Shown: positions 1 through 6,757 of the stretch, piece after piece
How the letters are laid out: each line of letters starts with the position of its first letter
Numbering within the stretch: the stretch's first letter is position 1
NCBI GenBank assembly: GCA_004356335.1
Contig: SMXP01000074.1
Coordinates: forward strand, 1 to 11,284
Direction of reading: 5' to 3'
Length of the DNA: 11,284 nt
Origin: Alphaproteobacteria bacterium
Lineage (GTDB): Bacteria > Pseudomonadota > Alphaproteobacteria > SMXP01
Notes under the pieces: generated by a model
Seen by the model: only the letters and a program-made list of their open reading frames with translations
Databases searched by the model: none
What the model was told of the DNA's origin: nothing
Translations under genes and position numbers: made by a program

Positions 1-83
1 AAGAACTTAAACGTTCTTCACAGGGGACTACATAAACTGACGTCAAATTCTCGCTTCTGTAGACCTATTTTCCTGAATGCGCT

Positions 84-578
84 TTAATGCAGCTTGTTCT
101 TCACTTCGGCGATACTTTTTTCGATGAGTTTGTCGCCGGTCGTGTGGTCCATGGTTTGCGCGATGATCTTGCGGGCCGCTTCGGCCGCGATATCGGCGGC
201 AACATCTTTCACTTCCTTCATGGCCTGGGCTTCGGCTTGGCTAATTCTTTCTTCCGCAAGGCGGGCGCGGCGATCGATTTGCGCAGCGAGTGCGGCTTCC
301 GATTCTTCGCGCATGAGCTCCGCCTCTTGTCGGGCCTGCGCCACAATGTCTTCTCTTTCCTTTTCCGCATCCCGCTGCTGGCGCTGATAGGAAGCCAATA
401 GGGCTTGTGCGTCTTCGCGCAGCTTGACGGCTTCTTCAATTTCTTTGGCGATGATTGTCGAGCGTTTGTCGAGCACGTCGGTGACGAGCTTGGGAATCTT
501 GTAGTACAAGAGGAGCGCCACAAAGCCGATAAACGAGACGGCCACCCATGCTTCGGGCGTCGACAGAAAGTCAAACAT
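84..578 (-). CDS. atpF: ATP synthase F0 subunit b
   Basis: Subunit b of the F0 sector. With b' it forms the peripheral stator stalk that holds the F1 head against the rotating c-ring. The 164-residue protein has one N-terminal membrane segment (about residues 10-28), then a long, charged, Ala/Glu/Lys/Arg-rich helix typical of the dimerising stalk domain, ending in a helical region that would contact subunit delta. Length and layout match alphaproteobacterial b subunits. The ATG is preceded by an AAAGGG ribosome site 8 nt upstream, located in the 18-nt gap after the b' stop, so it is co-transcribed and last in this operon. Which of the two b-type genes is b and which is b' rests on gene order and the N-terminal sequence (MFDFLSTPEAWVAV), not on alignment. 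The F1 genes are not adjacent, as is usual in this class. Confidence 0.95.
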   Translation of the reverse strand: MFDFLSTPEAWVAVSFIGFVALLLYYKIPKLVTDVLDKRSTIIAKEIEEAVKLREDAQALLASYQRQQRDAEKEREDIVAQARQEAELMREESEAALAAQIDRRARLAEERISQAEAQAMKEVKDVAADIAAEAARKIIAQTMDHTTGDKLIEKSIAEVKNKLH

Positions 579-596
579 GTGGATGACCCTTTCTCA

Positions 597-1091
597 TCAC
601 GATTGAGACCGTCTCAGCTGCGCATCGACCACGGCATCGACGGTTTCCTTGCCGACGCTTTGCCCCAGCAATTTCTCCACAACCGCACTTGCTACGTCCG
701 CTGCAACGTCACGCACATTTACCAGGGCGGCTTCTTTTGTCTGTTCGATTCGCTGCTCCGCGTCGTGCATCATGTCGGCAATTTTTGCATTGCTATCCGC
801 GCGCAATTTCTCGGTTTCCGCTTTGACTTCTTCACGATTTTTTGCCGCGATCGCTAAAGCTCGGTTTCTTGCGTCGGCCAACGCTTCTTTATAAGCCGCC
901 AAGGCCTGCTCCGCTTCCTTTTTGAATTCGGCTGCTCTGTCCAAGTCATCGGCGATCTTATCGCGGCGTTCCTCAATGACACCGGCGATGCGCGGCAAAG
1001 CGACCCGCGACATCACCACGTAAAGAAACGTGAAGGCGAACACCAGCCAAATCACCTGAGGTACGAAATCCTCGAATACCATTTGCGGCAT
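597..1091 (-). CDS. ATP synthase F0 subunit b' (second b-type stalk subunit)
   Basis: Second, divergent b-type stalk subunit (b', called atpG or atpF2 in different annotations), characteristic of photosynthetic bacteria and alphaproteobacteria. It forms a heterodimer with b. The 164 residues start with a short lead, a membrane segment at about 12-30 (VIWLVFAFTFLYVV) and then a long charged coiled coil. The residues after the membrane segment (LPRIAGVIEERRDKIADDL) are a common b/b' feature. The ATG at 1091 has a GGGAG ribosome site 8 nt upstream; an internal ATG at codon 4 is less well placed. It lies between c (upstream) and b (18 nt downstream). The 157-nt gap separating it from atpE contains a 104-bp repeat element, so it is transcribed through a strongly structured spacer. 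Confidence 0.94.
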   Translation of the reverse strand: MPQMVFEDFVPQVIWLVFAFTFLYVVMSRVALPRIAGVIEERRDKIADDLDRAAEFKKEAEQALAAYKEALADARNRALAIAAKNREEVKAETEKLRADSNAKIADMMHDAEQRIEQTKEAALVNVRDVAADVASAVVEKLLGQSVGKETVDAVVDAQLRRSQS

Positions 1092-1140
1092 CTGGGCAGC
1101 TCCCGTTCAAGCCGAGCTTGATGCGATAACGTTCAATGGC

Positions 1141-1244
1141 TAGAGCGTTTCCGAACTTAACAGAATCGCGAAAACGCTCTAAGTCCTTGTTTGGTCGCAT
1201 TTTCTTAACGCGAACCGGCGTCCACTTCGCTCGAAAATGCTCTA
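1141..1244 (+). repeat. RIME-like repeat element, subfamily A, copy 1
   Basis: A 104-bp element bounded by TAGAGC and GCTCTA, inside the F0 operon between atpE and b'. The left half is a hairpin pairing 1141-1153 with 1169-1181 (12 of 13 bases). The right half pairs GCATTTTC near 1198 with GAAAATGC at its end (to 1240). About five substitutions separate it from the copy at 6474-6577. It carries a GAATC site at 1163-1167. Size and two-palindrome design match the intergenic mosaic elements (RIME) described from rhizobia; assignment to that named family is inference. Confidence 0.93.
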
Positions 1245-1248
1245 GCCT

Positions 1249-1476
1249 TTAAAAGACAAAAAGAATGATCAGCGCAATTACGAGAGCAAACAAGCCGGTC
1301 GCTTCGGCCAGGGCAAAACCAAGCAGAAGATTGGCAAATTGGCCTTGTGCCGCACCGGGATTTCTAAGGGCGCCGTTGAGATAACTGCCAAAGATGTGGC
1401 CGATACCGATACCGGCGCCGCCAAGGGCGATGGACGCCAAACCGGCGCCGATAAGCTTAGCTGCTTCTGGTTCCAT
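1249..1476 (-). CDS. atpE: ATP synthase F0 subunit c (proteolipid)
   Basis: The proton-carrying proteolipid that forms the rotating c-ring in the inner membrane. The 75 residues make a two-helix hairpin: a first glycine-rich helix with a GxGxGxG pattern (G20, G22, G24, G26), the cytoplasmic R38-N39-P40 loop that contacts gamma/epsilon, and a second helix with the essential proton-binding carboxylate E58 (FALAEATGLFAL). Length and motifs match bacterial c subunits; a glutamate rather than aspartate carboxylate is normal in this class. The ATG has a strong AAAGGAGA ribosome site 7 nt upstream, fitting the need to make about ten or more copies per complex. The stop TAA is 4 nt from the end of a repeat element whose hairpins would lie just 3' of the atpE message. 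Confidence 0.97.
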   Translation of the reverse strand: MEPEAAKLIGAGLASIALGGAGIGIGHIFGSYLNGALRNPGAAQGQFANLLLGFALAEATGLFALVIALIILFVF

Positions 1477-1546
1477 GAATCTTCTCCTTTAAGTTCGAGA
1501 CTGAAGCATGACCTCAGCCACTCGTTAATTGACTTCGATAAACAAA

Positions 1547-2299
1547 CTAGTGATGCATGTGCAACGCATCGTTCAAATAAATGCAAGTCAGGATGGCGAA
1601 TACATAGGCCTGTAGAAAAGCAATCAGAATCTCCAGCCCGGTTAGAGCGACCATAAACACAAGAGGCAGCACGCCCCAAATTCCCATCAGCACCACAAAA
1701 CCGGCAAACACTTTCAACATGGTGTGACCGGCCAACATGTTGGCGAACAATCGGACGGACAGGCTGATCGGCCTGGTCAGATAGGAAATGATTTCAATCA
1801 CAACTAATAAGGGCAACAGCACAGCAGGAATCCCCGGCGGCACGAAGAATTTGAAAAAACCTAACCCATGTGTAATGAAACCGATGATTGTGACGCCGAG
1901 AAAGATCAAGACAGCCATGGCAAAGGTGACGATGATGTGGCTGGTAACGGTGAAGGAATACGGGATCATGCCCAACATGTTGCAGAACAGGACGAACATA
2001 AACGTAGTGAAGATGAACGGAAAATAGCGCATGCCGTCCGTGCCGACATTATCGCGCACCATACTGGCCACGAACTCATAAGTCATTTCCGCGGCCGACT
2101 GCCAGCGCCCCGGCACCAAGGCCCGACCGCTCATGCTGAGCGTGGTAAACGCGGTAATGAGAGCGACGGCTATCACCATCCAAAGACTGGAATTGGTGAA
2201 AGAGACATCAACACCGAGGAAATCGAGTTCGACATATCGACGAATCTCGAACTGGTGCATGGGATCGATGCCAACGCCGCCTGCGTTCGATTCAGCCAA
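1547..2299 (-). CDS. atpB: ATP synthase F0 subunit a, TTG start
   Basis: Membrane subunit a, which carries the two proton half-channels and the arginine facing the c-ring carboxylate. In the 250 residues the conserved stretch SLSVRLFANMLAGH puts the essential arginine at R183. The following helix LEILIAFLQAYVFAIL carries E223 and Q230 at the usual polar positions. Five or more hydrophobic segments are visible. The start is a TTG (2297-2299): the codon immediately upstream in frame is TAA, and an AGAGGGG ribosome site lies 7 nt upstream. The alternative ATG at codon 14 lacks such support and would drop part of the periplasmic N-terminus. It lies 29 nt after atpI and 70 nt before atpE in the same operon. 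Confidence 0.96.
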   Translation of the reverse strand: MAESNAGGVGIDPMHQFEIRRYVELDFLGVDVSFTNSSLWMVIAVALITAFTTLSMSGRALVPGRWQSAAEMTYEFVASMVRDNVGTDGMRYFPFIFTTFMFVLFCNMLGMIPYSFTVTSHIIVTFAMAVLIFLGVTIIGFITHGLGFFKFFVPPGIPAVLLPLLVVIEIISYLTRPISLSVRLFANMLAGHTMLKVFAGFVVLMGIWGVLPLVFMVALTGLEILIAFLQAYVFAILTCIYLNDALHMHH

Positions 2300-2328
2300 T
2301 TATTATCCCCTCTCGTTGCGTGCAGACT

Positions 2329-2691
2329 TTAAGTGTCTTGCGTATCTTGTTTTTCTGCCCGACCTACAACGTCATCATCTAACGCTTGCTTTGCGTTCAT
2401 TACTTGAGCTGTTCGTACCACATTCAAAATGCCCGCGAGGGATCCCAATGCGAAAAATATAAGTAGAAACCATGGTGTCGTTCCGAACCAAAAATCCAAA
2501 CTCCAGCCGATAACACCGCCGACCACCACGCCGGCAACCAATTCAGTCACTAGCCGAAACGCCAATCCAAGTGCATTTCCCCGTTGTTCTGAAGAATCAA
2601 ATTGCTCTTCGGTTCCTCGCGCTTGACGCAATCGCTGATCGAGATCTTTAAGGGCGGAAGGCTTGGGTGATTCGTCTTCTTTCTCCGGCAC
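2329..2691 (-). CDS. atpI: AtpI family protein (F0 assembly factor), GTG start
   Basis: First gene of the F0 operon, of the AtpI/ATPase gene 1 family (Pfam ATPase_gene1 type), small two-helix membrane proteins that help assemble the c-ring or load Mg2+ but are not part of the finished enzyme. The 120 residues have a charged N-terminus with the usual alphaproteobacterial LKDLDQRLRQAR stretch (14-25), two membrane segments (about 41-65 and 72-95, the second containing GSLAGILNVVRTA) and a charged tail. The start is GTG at 2689-2691; an in-frame TAG two codons upstream rules out extension. No ordinary ribosome site precedes it: a repeat element ends only 4 nt upstream, and the nearest purine run (GGAAAG) lies inside that element. 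The protein looks full length, so the element seems to have landed in the leader rather than cut the gene. Confidence 0.9.
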   Translation of the reverse strand: MPEKEDESPKPSALKDLDQRLRQARGTEEQFDSSEQRGNALGLAFRLVTELVAGVVVGGVIGWSLDFWFGTTPWFLLIFFALGSLAGILNVVRTAQVMNAKQALDDDVVGRAEKQDTQDT

Positions 2692-2695
2692 GGTC

Positions 2696-2798
2696 TAGGG
2701 TCTTTCCGGTTTTGATGGAATCAAAACCTGACCCTAAGTTGTTGTTTTATCGTGTTTCCGGACGGAAAACCGGGCCCACTTTTCCTGGAAACACTCTA
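2696..2798 (+). repeat. RIME-like repeat element, subfamily B, copy 1
   Basis: A 103-bp element with two palindromic halves. The left half pairs TAGGGTC (2696-2702) with GACCCTA (2730-2736) around an inner GGTTTTGAT/ATCAAAACC hairpin with a GGA loop. The right half pairs GTGTTTCC (2752-2759) with GGAAACAC (2787-2794) around a TTCCGGACGGAA palindrome. It is flanked by CTAG on both sides. It is nearly identical to the copy at 6654-6757, differing at a few bases and by one base of length. It carries one GAATC site (2718-2722) and ends 4 nt before the atpI start codon. Confidence 0.93.
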
Positions 2799-2840
2799 GT
2801 CTCCAGAACACGATCGAGCTTGGGACCCCCGCCGGAACGC

Positions 2841-2856
2841 GCTCTTGGTCAAGAGC
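2841..2856. promoter_or_regulatory. perfect inverted repeat at the presumed atp transcription start
   Basis: GCTCTTG (2841-2847) and CAAGAGC (2850-2856) form a perfect 7-bp inverted repeat with a 2-bp spacer, just downstream of the candidate -10. It could be an operator for a dimeric repressor or, in RNA, a 6-bp hairpin with a 4-nt loop at the very 5' end of the message. No known binding motif is recognised. Confidence 0.35.
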
Positions 2857-2863
2857 CGGGCGC

Positions 2864-2892
2864 AACCTAACCGTCGGTCAGAAGCCTGTCAA
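2864..2892 (-). promoter_or_regulatory. candidate promoter of the F0 (atpIBE-b'-b) operon
   Basis: On the minus strand a perfect TTGACA -35 (2887-2892) is followed after 17 bp by TAGGTT (2864-2869), a weak -10 match (3 of 6). Transcription would start near 2857 and give a leader of about 165 nt containing all of repeat copy 1. It is the only good -35 seen in the gap. The weak -10 keeps confidence moderate. Confidence 0.45.
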
Positions 2893-2997
2893 GCATTGGC
2901 TATTTTCACATAACTTATTGATATTAAAGAGCAAACCATGTGATTGAGAAGCCCGCGACAAAACGACATGGTGCAGTGCACACCGGCTGCTTGAATG

Positions 2998-5900
2998 TTA
3001 TTCGGCCGCTTGCATGCGCTGGGCGCTGGTCAGGTCAACCGACACAAGTTGCGAGATGCCGCGTTCCGCCATGGTGACGCCATAGAGCCGGTCCATGCGC
3101 GACATGGTCAGCGCATGATGGGTAATGATCAAGAAACGCGTGGACATGGTTTTCCTCATCTCATTGAGCAAATTACAAAAGCGCTCCACATTGGCATCAT
3201 CAAGCGGCGCGTCCACCTCGTCGAGCACACAAATCGGTGCCGGATTCGACAAGAACACCGCAAAAATGAGGGCGATCGCGGTCAAGGCCTGCTCGCCGCC
3301 GGACAAAAGCGACAGACTTTGAAGACGTTTGCCGGGCGGCCGGGCAAAGACCTCCAAACCCGCCTCAAGGGGATCGTCCGCTTCCGTCAGCTCCAACCGT
3401 GCCGTGCCGCCCTCGAATAGGACGGAGAATAACCGCGTGAAGTTTTCGTTCACCTTGTCGAAAGCCGCCAAAAGTCTCCGCTGTCCTTCTTTGTTGAGTT
3501 CGGTGATGGCCTTGCGCAGTTTGCGCAGGGCCTGTTCAAGATCGTCCCGTTCCTGCGCCATTTCGTTCAGGCGGTTTCGCAGGTCGTCGGCTTCTTGTTC
3601 GGCGCGCAAATTGACCGCGCCCATATTTTCGCGTTCCCTCTTGAGGCGTTCGAGTTTGGTTTCTATTTGTTCCAGCGTCGGTAATTCCTTGCCTTCTTTG
3701 AGTTCCGCTTTCTCCAAAAGCTGATCCGGCGCGCAGTTCAGCGTATCTCGGATGCGTGCCGCTACTTCTTCAACGCGCTCTCGCTCTCCTTCTAAGACGC
3801 CTCCCGCACGCGCGCGCTCTTCACGCGTGTCGGCCAACGATCTTTGCATTTCCTTTGCTTCGGCGTCTCTCTCCGACAAGCGATTTTCCGCGGTGACTAA
3901 TGCGTCGGCCGCATGTTGCCGCTTAGCTTCGAGCTCGCTAATGGCATCGAGCAATCGCGTTTTCTTGATTTCCAATTCGTCCGGCAGATCACGTAAAGAG
4001 GCAAGCTCTGTTTGCATATGTTCGCGTCGCCCGCCGAGTGTGGTCAAATGTTGGTCCGCCGCTTCCAGCCGGTGCCGCCACTGTTCTTTTTCGCCGCTGA
4101 TCCGCCGGGCCCGTTCATGCCGTATGGCCGACTCGCGGCCATGTCCTTCATGGGCCGCGCGGGTTTTCGAAACCTGTATTCTCAAACCGGCAACTTGTTG
4201 GCGCAACACCGTGACATCTTGTTGCGACCCCCGCCTTTCATTGAGGCCTAATGATTCCGTTTCGGCATCGCGCAGGGACGTTTCAATCTCTGCTATGTTT
4301 TGCTCAAGCCGTTTTTCCGCTTCCTTGAGTGCCGCCAGCTTGGAAATCGCATCCGATGATGCCGTATCCAATTTTGATAAGGTTTCTCGCGAAGCCGTCA
4401 GTTCCGATTGGGCTTGGTGCCATACTTTGCGGCAGGCTTCTTCCTGGGCGGTCTTTTCGGCGGCTAATCGGCTGGCTTGTTCAAGGCGGAACAGGAGATC
4501 CCGACAGGTCGCGCTGACGTCGACGATTTCGGCATCCAGCTCGGCCAGGCGATTGCGTTGGGCCAAACGTGTGGCGGCCGCCGTTCCCGCATCCGCAGAG
4601 GCGCTGAAGCCATCCCAGCGCCAAAGATCACCTTCTCGTGTCACCAGGCGCTGACCTGCGGCAAGCCGACCTTGAAGTTGTTTGCCCTCGTGTTTCTCGA
4701 CAACACCAATTTGCGACAGCCGGCGGTTCAGTTGCGCGGGACCATCGACAAACTCATCGAGGCTTCTAACACCGCTGGGCAAAGGCTGCGCGCCGGCGGG
4801 CATGCCCGCCAACAGATCCCAATGGGCTGGCGCCGCTTCATCCATGGGCACATTCAGATCATCACCTAAGGCAGCTCCAAGGGCCGTTTCGTAACCCGCT
4901 TGCACGTCGAGCCCATCGATCACCGGTGGCCATAAGCCTGTCTCCTCGACGCTTAACACGTCCGATAAGGCCTTTGCCTCGCCCTTAAGTTCGTTGAGCC
5001 GCCGGTCGATTTCCTGAAGCGGTTTGCGTGCCGCCGCCTCGTCCTGGATGGCTTGCAATCGAGCGGTGTCGGCATCGCGCGCCCCATCCTCGGCGCTTCG
5101 CGCTTTTTCTACGGCGTCTTCAATGGTTCGATTGACCGCCTCGCTGCGGCTCAGCTCATGGGATCCGCCGATCAGTTTTTCTCGTTCTTCCCGGGTGACG
5201 GCGAGTTGGGTTTTGAGTTGTCCGTGGCGGCCTGCAAGGCCCTGAACATTTGTTTTAAGGACCGCTTCGCGCGCACTAAGATTGGCGCTCTGTTCGGTCA
5301 ATAGATCGAGTTCGGCTTGCTTTTCCACCAGCGCTCTCTCGGCCTCACTGGCACTTTGGGCCGATCTTTCCAGCTCATGTTCTGTGGACGCTTCCTCGTT
5401 CTCAAGCGCGGTGGTTTCTTCGTCCAGGCGTGCCAGGATAGCCTGTGCCTCGGCGCGCATGTTCTTTTCGCGCTCGTGATCTTGAGCGATCTGCGCCAGC
5501 TGCGAATCAAGCGCCTGCATTTGCTCGCGGGCCCGAATTTCTTCCCGTTCCAGCCCATCGCGTTCGATGTTGAGCCGTTGAACCGCGGCGGCGGCCCGCG
5601 CCTCGGCGTCGCGCAAGGGAGGCAGTGTGGCTGCGATTTCGCTCTGACGGCTAGACGTCTGTGCCGCCTTGCGGGTCTTTTCCGTCACGTCGTGTTCGAT
5701 GGTGGTCAATTGAGCTTCAGCCTGTTCGACGGCTTCCCGGGCATCGGTCCAACGCAAGTGAAGACCCGTGGCCTCAGCGCGCCTGATATGCCCCGATAGA
5801 TTGCGATAACGGCTTGCCTGTCTAGCTTGGCGCCTGAGGGCCGCTAACTGTTCCTCAAGCTGCAATTGTACGTCTTCAAGTCTGACCAGGTTGTTTTCCG

Positions 5901-6459
5901 CGGCCTGCAACCTGAGCTCCGCCTCATGCCGCCGTGAATGAAGGCCGGTGATGCCGGCGGCTTCCTCCAGCAAACGCCGGCGATTTTGTGGTTTCGCATT
6001 GATCAGCTCTGAAATTTGCCCTTGCCGAACCAGGGCGGCAGAATTAGAGCCCGTGGAGGCATCGGCGAATAGCAATTGGACATCGCGAAGGCGAACATCC
6101 TTGCCATTGATGGTGTAAGCCGACCCGGCGCCTCGCTCGATACGCCGGATCACCTCCAATTTTTCGGCATCATTAAAGGCTGCGGGCGCTTTGCGTGCCG
6201 AATTGTCGATGACAAGGGCGACTTCCGCCATATTTCGCGCCGGGCGCCCGGACGTGCCGCTAAAAATGACGTCGTCCATCGCCCCGCCGCGCAAGGCTTT
6301 AGCCGATGTTGCGCCCATGACCCAACGCAGTGCTTCTAAAACATTGGATTTGCCACAGCCATTGGGCCCGACGATACCGGTTAAGCCAGGTTCAATGAAC
6401 AGCTCAGTCGGATCGACGAACGACTTAAAACCCAAAAGACGAATTCGATCGATTTTCAC
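2998..6459 (-). CDS. smc: chromosome segregation protein SMC, GTG start
   Basis: The condensin-type ATPase that loads on and extrudes DNA with ScpA/ScpB to organise and segregate the chromosome. The 1153 residues are the usual SMC length. The N-terminal head has Walker A GPNGCGKS (31-38) and a LVRQGQISELI stretch (143-153). A first coiled coil runs from about 170 to 500. The hinge is at about 505-620 (GLWPPVIDGLDV to DLWRWDGFSA). A second coiled coil follows to about 1000. The C-terminal head has the signature LSGGEQ (1052-1057), Walker B ICVLDE (1076-1081) and the ITHH switch (1112-1115). All catalytic motifs are intact. The start is GTG at 6457-6459, with TAA three codons upstream; no clear ribosome site precedes it and a repeat element ends 14 nt away. 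Neighbour dsbA is upstream on the same strand, the common alphaproteobacterial order. scpA/scpB are not in the window. Confidence 0.97.
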   Translation of the reverse strand: MKIDRIRLLGFKSFVDPTELFIEPGLTGIVGPNGCGKSNVLEALRWVMGATSAKALRGGAMDDVIFSGTSGRPARNMAEVALVIDNSARKAPAAFNDAEKLEVIRRIERGAGSAYTINGKDVRLRDVQLLFADASTGSNSAALVRQGQISELINAKPQNRRRLLEEAAGITGLHSRRHEAELRLQAAENNLVRLEDVQLQLEEQLAALRRQARQASRYRNLSGHIRRAEATGLHLRWTDAREAVEQAEAQLTTIEHDVTEKTRKAAQTSSRQSEIAATLPPLRDAEARAAAAVQRLNIERDGLEREEIRAREQMQALDSQLAQIAQDHEREKNMRAEAQAILARLDEETTALENEEASTEHELERSAQSASEAERALVEKQAELDLLTEQSANLSAREAVLKTNVQGLAGRHGQLKTQLAVTREEREKLIGGSHELSRSEAVNRTIEDAVEKARSAEDGARDADTARLQAIQDEAAARKPLQEIDRRLNELKGEAKALSDVLSVEETGLWPPVIDGLDVQAGYETALGAALGDDLNVPMDEAAPAHWDLLAGMPAGAQPLPSGVRSLDEFVDGPAQLNRRLSQIGVVEKHEGKQLQGRLAAGQRLVTREGDLWRWDGFSASADAGTAAATRLAQRNRLAELDAEIVDVSATCRDLLFRLEQASRLAAEKTAQEEACRKVWHQAQSELTASRETLSKLDTASSDAISKLAALKEAEKRLEQNIAEIETSLRDAETESLGLNERRGSQQDVTVLRQQVAGLRIQVSKTRAAHEGHGRESAIRHERARRISGEKEQWRHRLEAADQHLTTLGGRREHMQTELASLRDLPDELEIKKTRLLDAISELEAKRQHAADALVTAENRLSERDAEAKEMQRSLADTREERARAGGVLEGERERVEEVAARIRDTLNCAPDQLLEKAELKEGKELPTLEQIETKLERLKRERENMGAVNLRAEQEADDLRNRLNEMAQERDDLEQALRKLRKAITELNKEGQRRLLAAFDKVNENFTRLFSVLFEGGTARLELTEADDPLEAGLEVFARPPGKRLQSLSLLSGGEQALTAIALIFAVFLSNPAPICVLDEVDAPLDDANVERFCNLLNEMRKTMSTRFLIITHHALTMSRMDRLYGVTMAERGISQLVSVDLTSAQRMQAAE

Positions 6460-6473
6460 GGCCGGTTACGTTC

Positions 6474-6577
6474 TAGAGCGTTTCCGAACTTAACAGAATC
6501 ACGAAAACGCTCTAAGCCCTTATTTGGTCGCATTTTCTTAACGCGAACCGGTGCCCACTTCGCTCGAAAATGCTCTA
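6474..6577 (+). repeat. RIME-like repeat element, subfamily A, copy 2
   Basis: A 104-bp copy, about 95% identical to the one at 1141-1244 (five substitutions seen), in the same orientation. It lies directly upstream of smc, leaving only 14 nt between its TA end and the smc GTG. It has the same left hairpin and right imperfect palindrome, and a GAATC site at 6496-6500. It is flanked by CTAG on the left and CTATC on the right, so only the TA is common to both ends. Confidence 0.93.
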
Positions 6578-6604
6578 TCAGCTGAATCCCCCAATCACGT
6601 ATGA

Positions 6605-6642
6605 GACAAAGTCCTAACAGGATTCGCACCTTTGTCAGTCAA
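6605..6642 (-). promoter_or_regulatory. candidate smc promoter overlapped by an inverted repeat
   Basis: On the minus strand, TTGACT (6637-6642) is followed after 17 bp by TGTTAG (6614-6619), a fair -35 with a weak -10. A 7-bp inverted repeat, GACAAAG (6605-6611) and CTTTGTC (6630-6636), brackets the -10 and abuts the -35, so it could be an operator or fold as a hairpin in read-through RNA. This is the only unique sequence between dsbA and smc. The call is inference. Confidence 0.3.
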
Positions 6643-6653
6643 AGAATATCCTT

Positions 6654-6757
6654 TAGGGTCTTTCCGGTTTTGATAGAATCAAAACCTGACCCTAAGTTGT
6701 TGCTTTATCGTGTTTCCGGACGGAAAACCGGTGGCCACTTTTCCTGGAAACACTCTA
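6654..6757 (+). repeat. RIME-like repeat element, subfamily B, copy 2
   Basis: A 104-bp copy of the element at 2696-2798, with the same two palindromes and a GAATC site at 6676-6680. Differences include one extra base in the stretch around 6729-6735. Its right terminal CTA, read on the minus strand, is the TAG stop codon of the dsbA-like gene. Only 76 bp separate it from the subfamily A copy at 6474-6577. Confidence 0.93.

Larger units (their letters stand above)
2692..2997. other. intergenic region between smc and the F0 operon
   Basis: This 306-base stretch has no convincing gene. It holds repeat element B1 (2696-2798), a small perfect inverted repeat (2841-2856) and a candidate promoter for the F0 operon (2864-2892), listed separately. 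Downstream of the smc stop (2998) I see no hairpin followed by a T-run on the minus strand, so the smc terminator is not identified. Read-through from smc into the atp operon cannot be excluded. Confidence 0.7.
6460..6754. other. smc upstream region, mostly repeat-derived
   Basis: This 295-base gap is largely two repeat elements (6474-6577 and 6654-6757), leaving 76 bp of unique sequence (6578-6653). That unique stretch carries the only promoter-like sequence and an inverted repeat, listed separately. Four GANTC sites occur in the gap (6496, 6584, 6621, 6676), two of them inside the elements. No gene is seen. Confidence 0.7.

Noticed and set aside
1..18. AAGAAC/GTTCTT inverted repeat as the terminator of the F0 operon
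   Set aside because: The stem is only 6 bp, AT-rich and lacks a following T-run on the minus strand. The remaining bases up to 83 hold nothing else convincing beyond a short TGACGTCA palindrome at 38-45.
2935..2997. smc transcription terminator
   Set aside because: Only weak partial palindromes (such as GTGCA-G-TGCAC) occur after the smc stop, with no T-run on the minus strand.
3752..4654. A 300-codon open frame on the plus strand inside smc
   Set aside because: It is antisense to the intact SMC coiled coil, is very Ser/Arg-rich as expected from reverse reading of Ala/Glu/Arg codons, and shows no recognisable domain.
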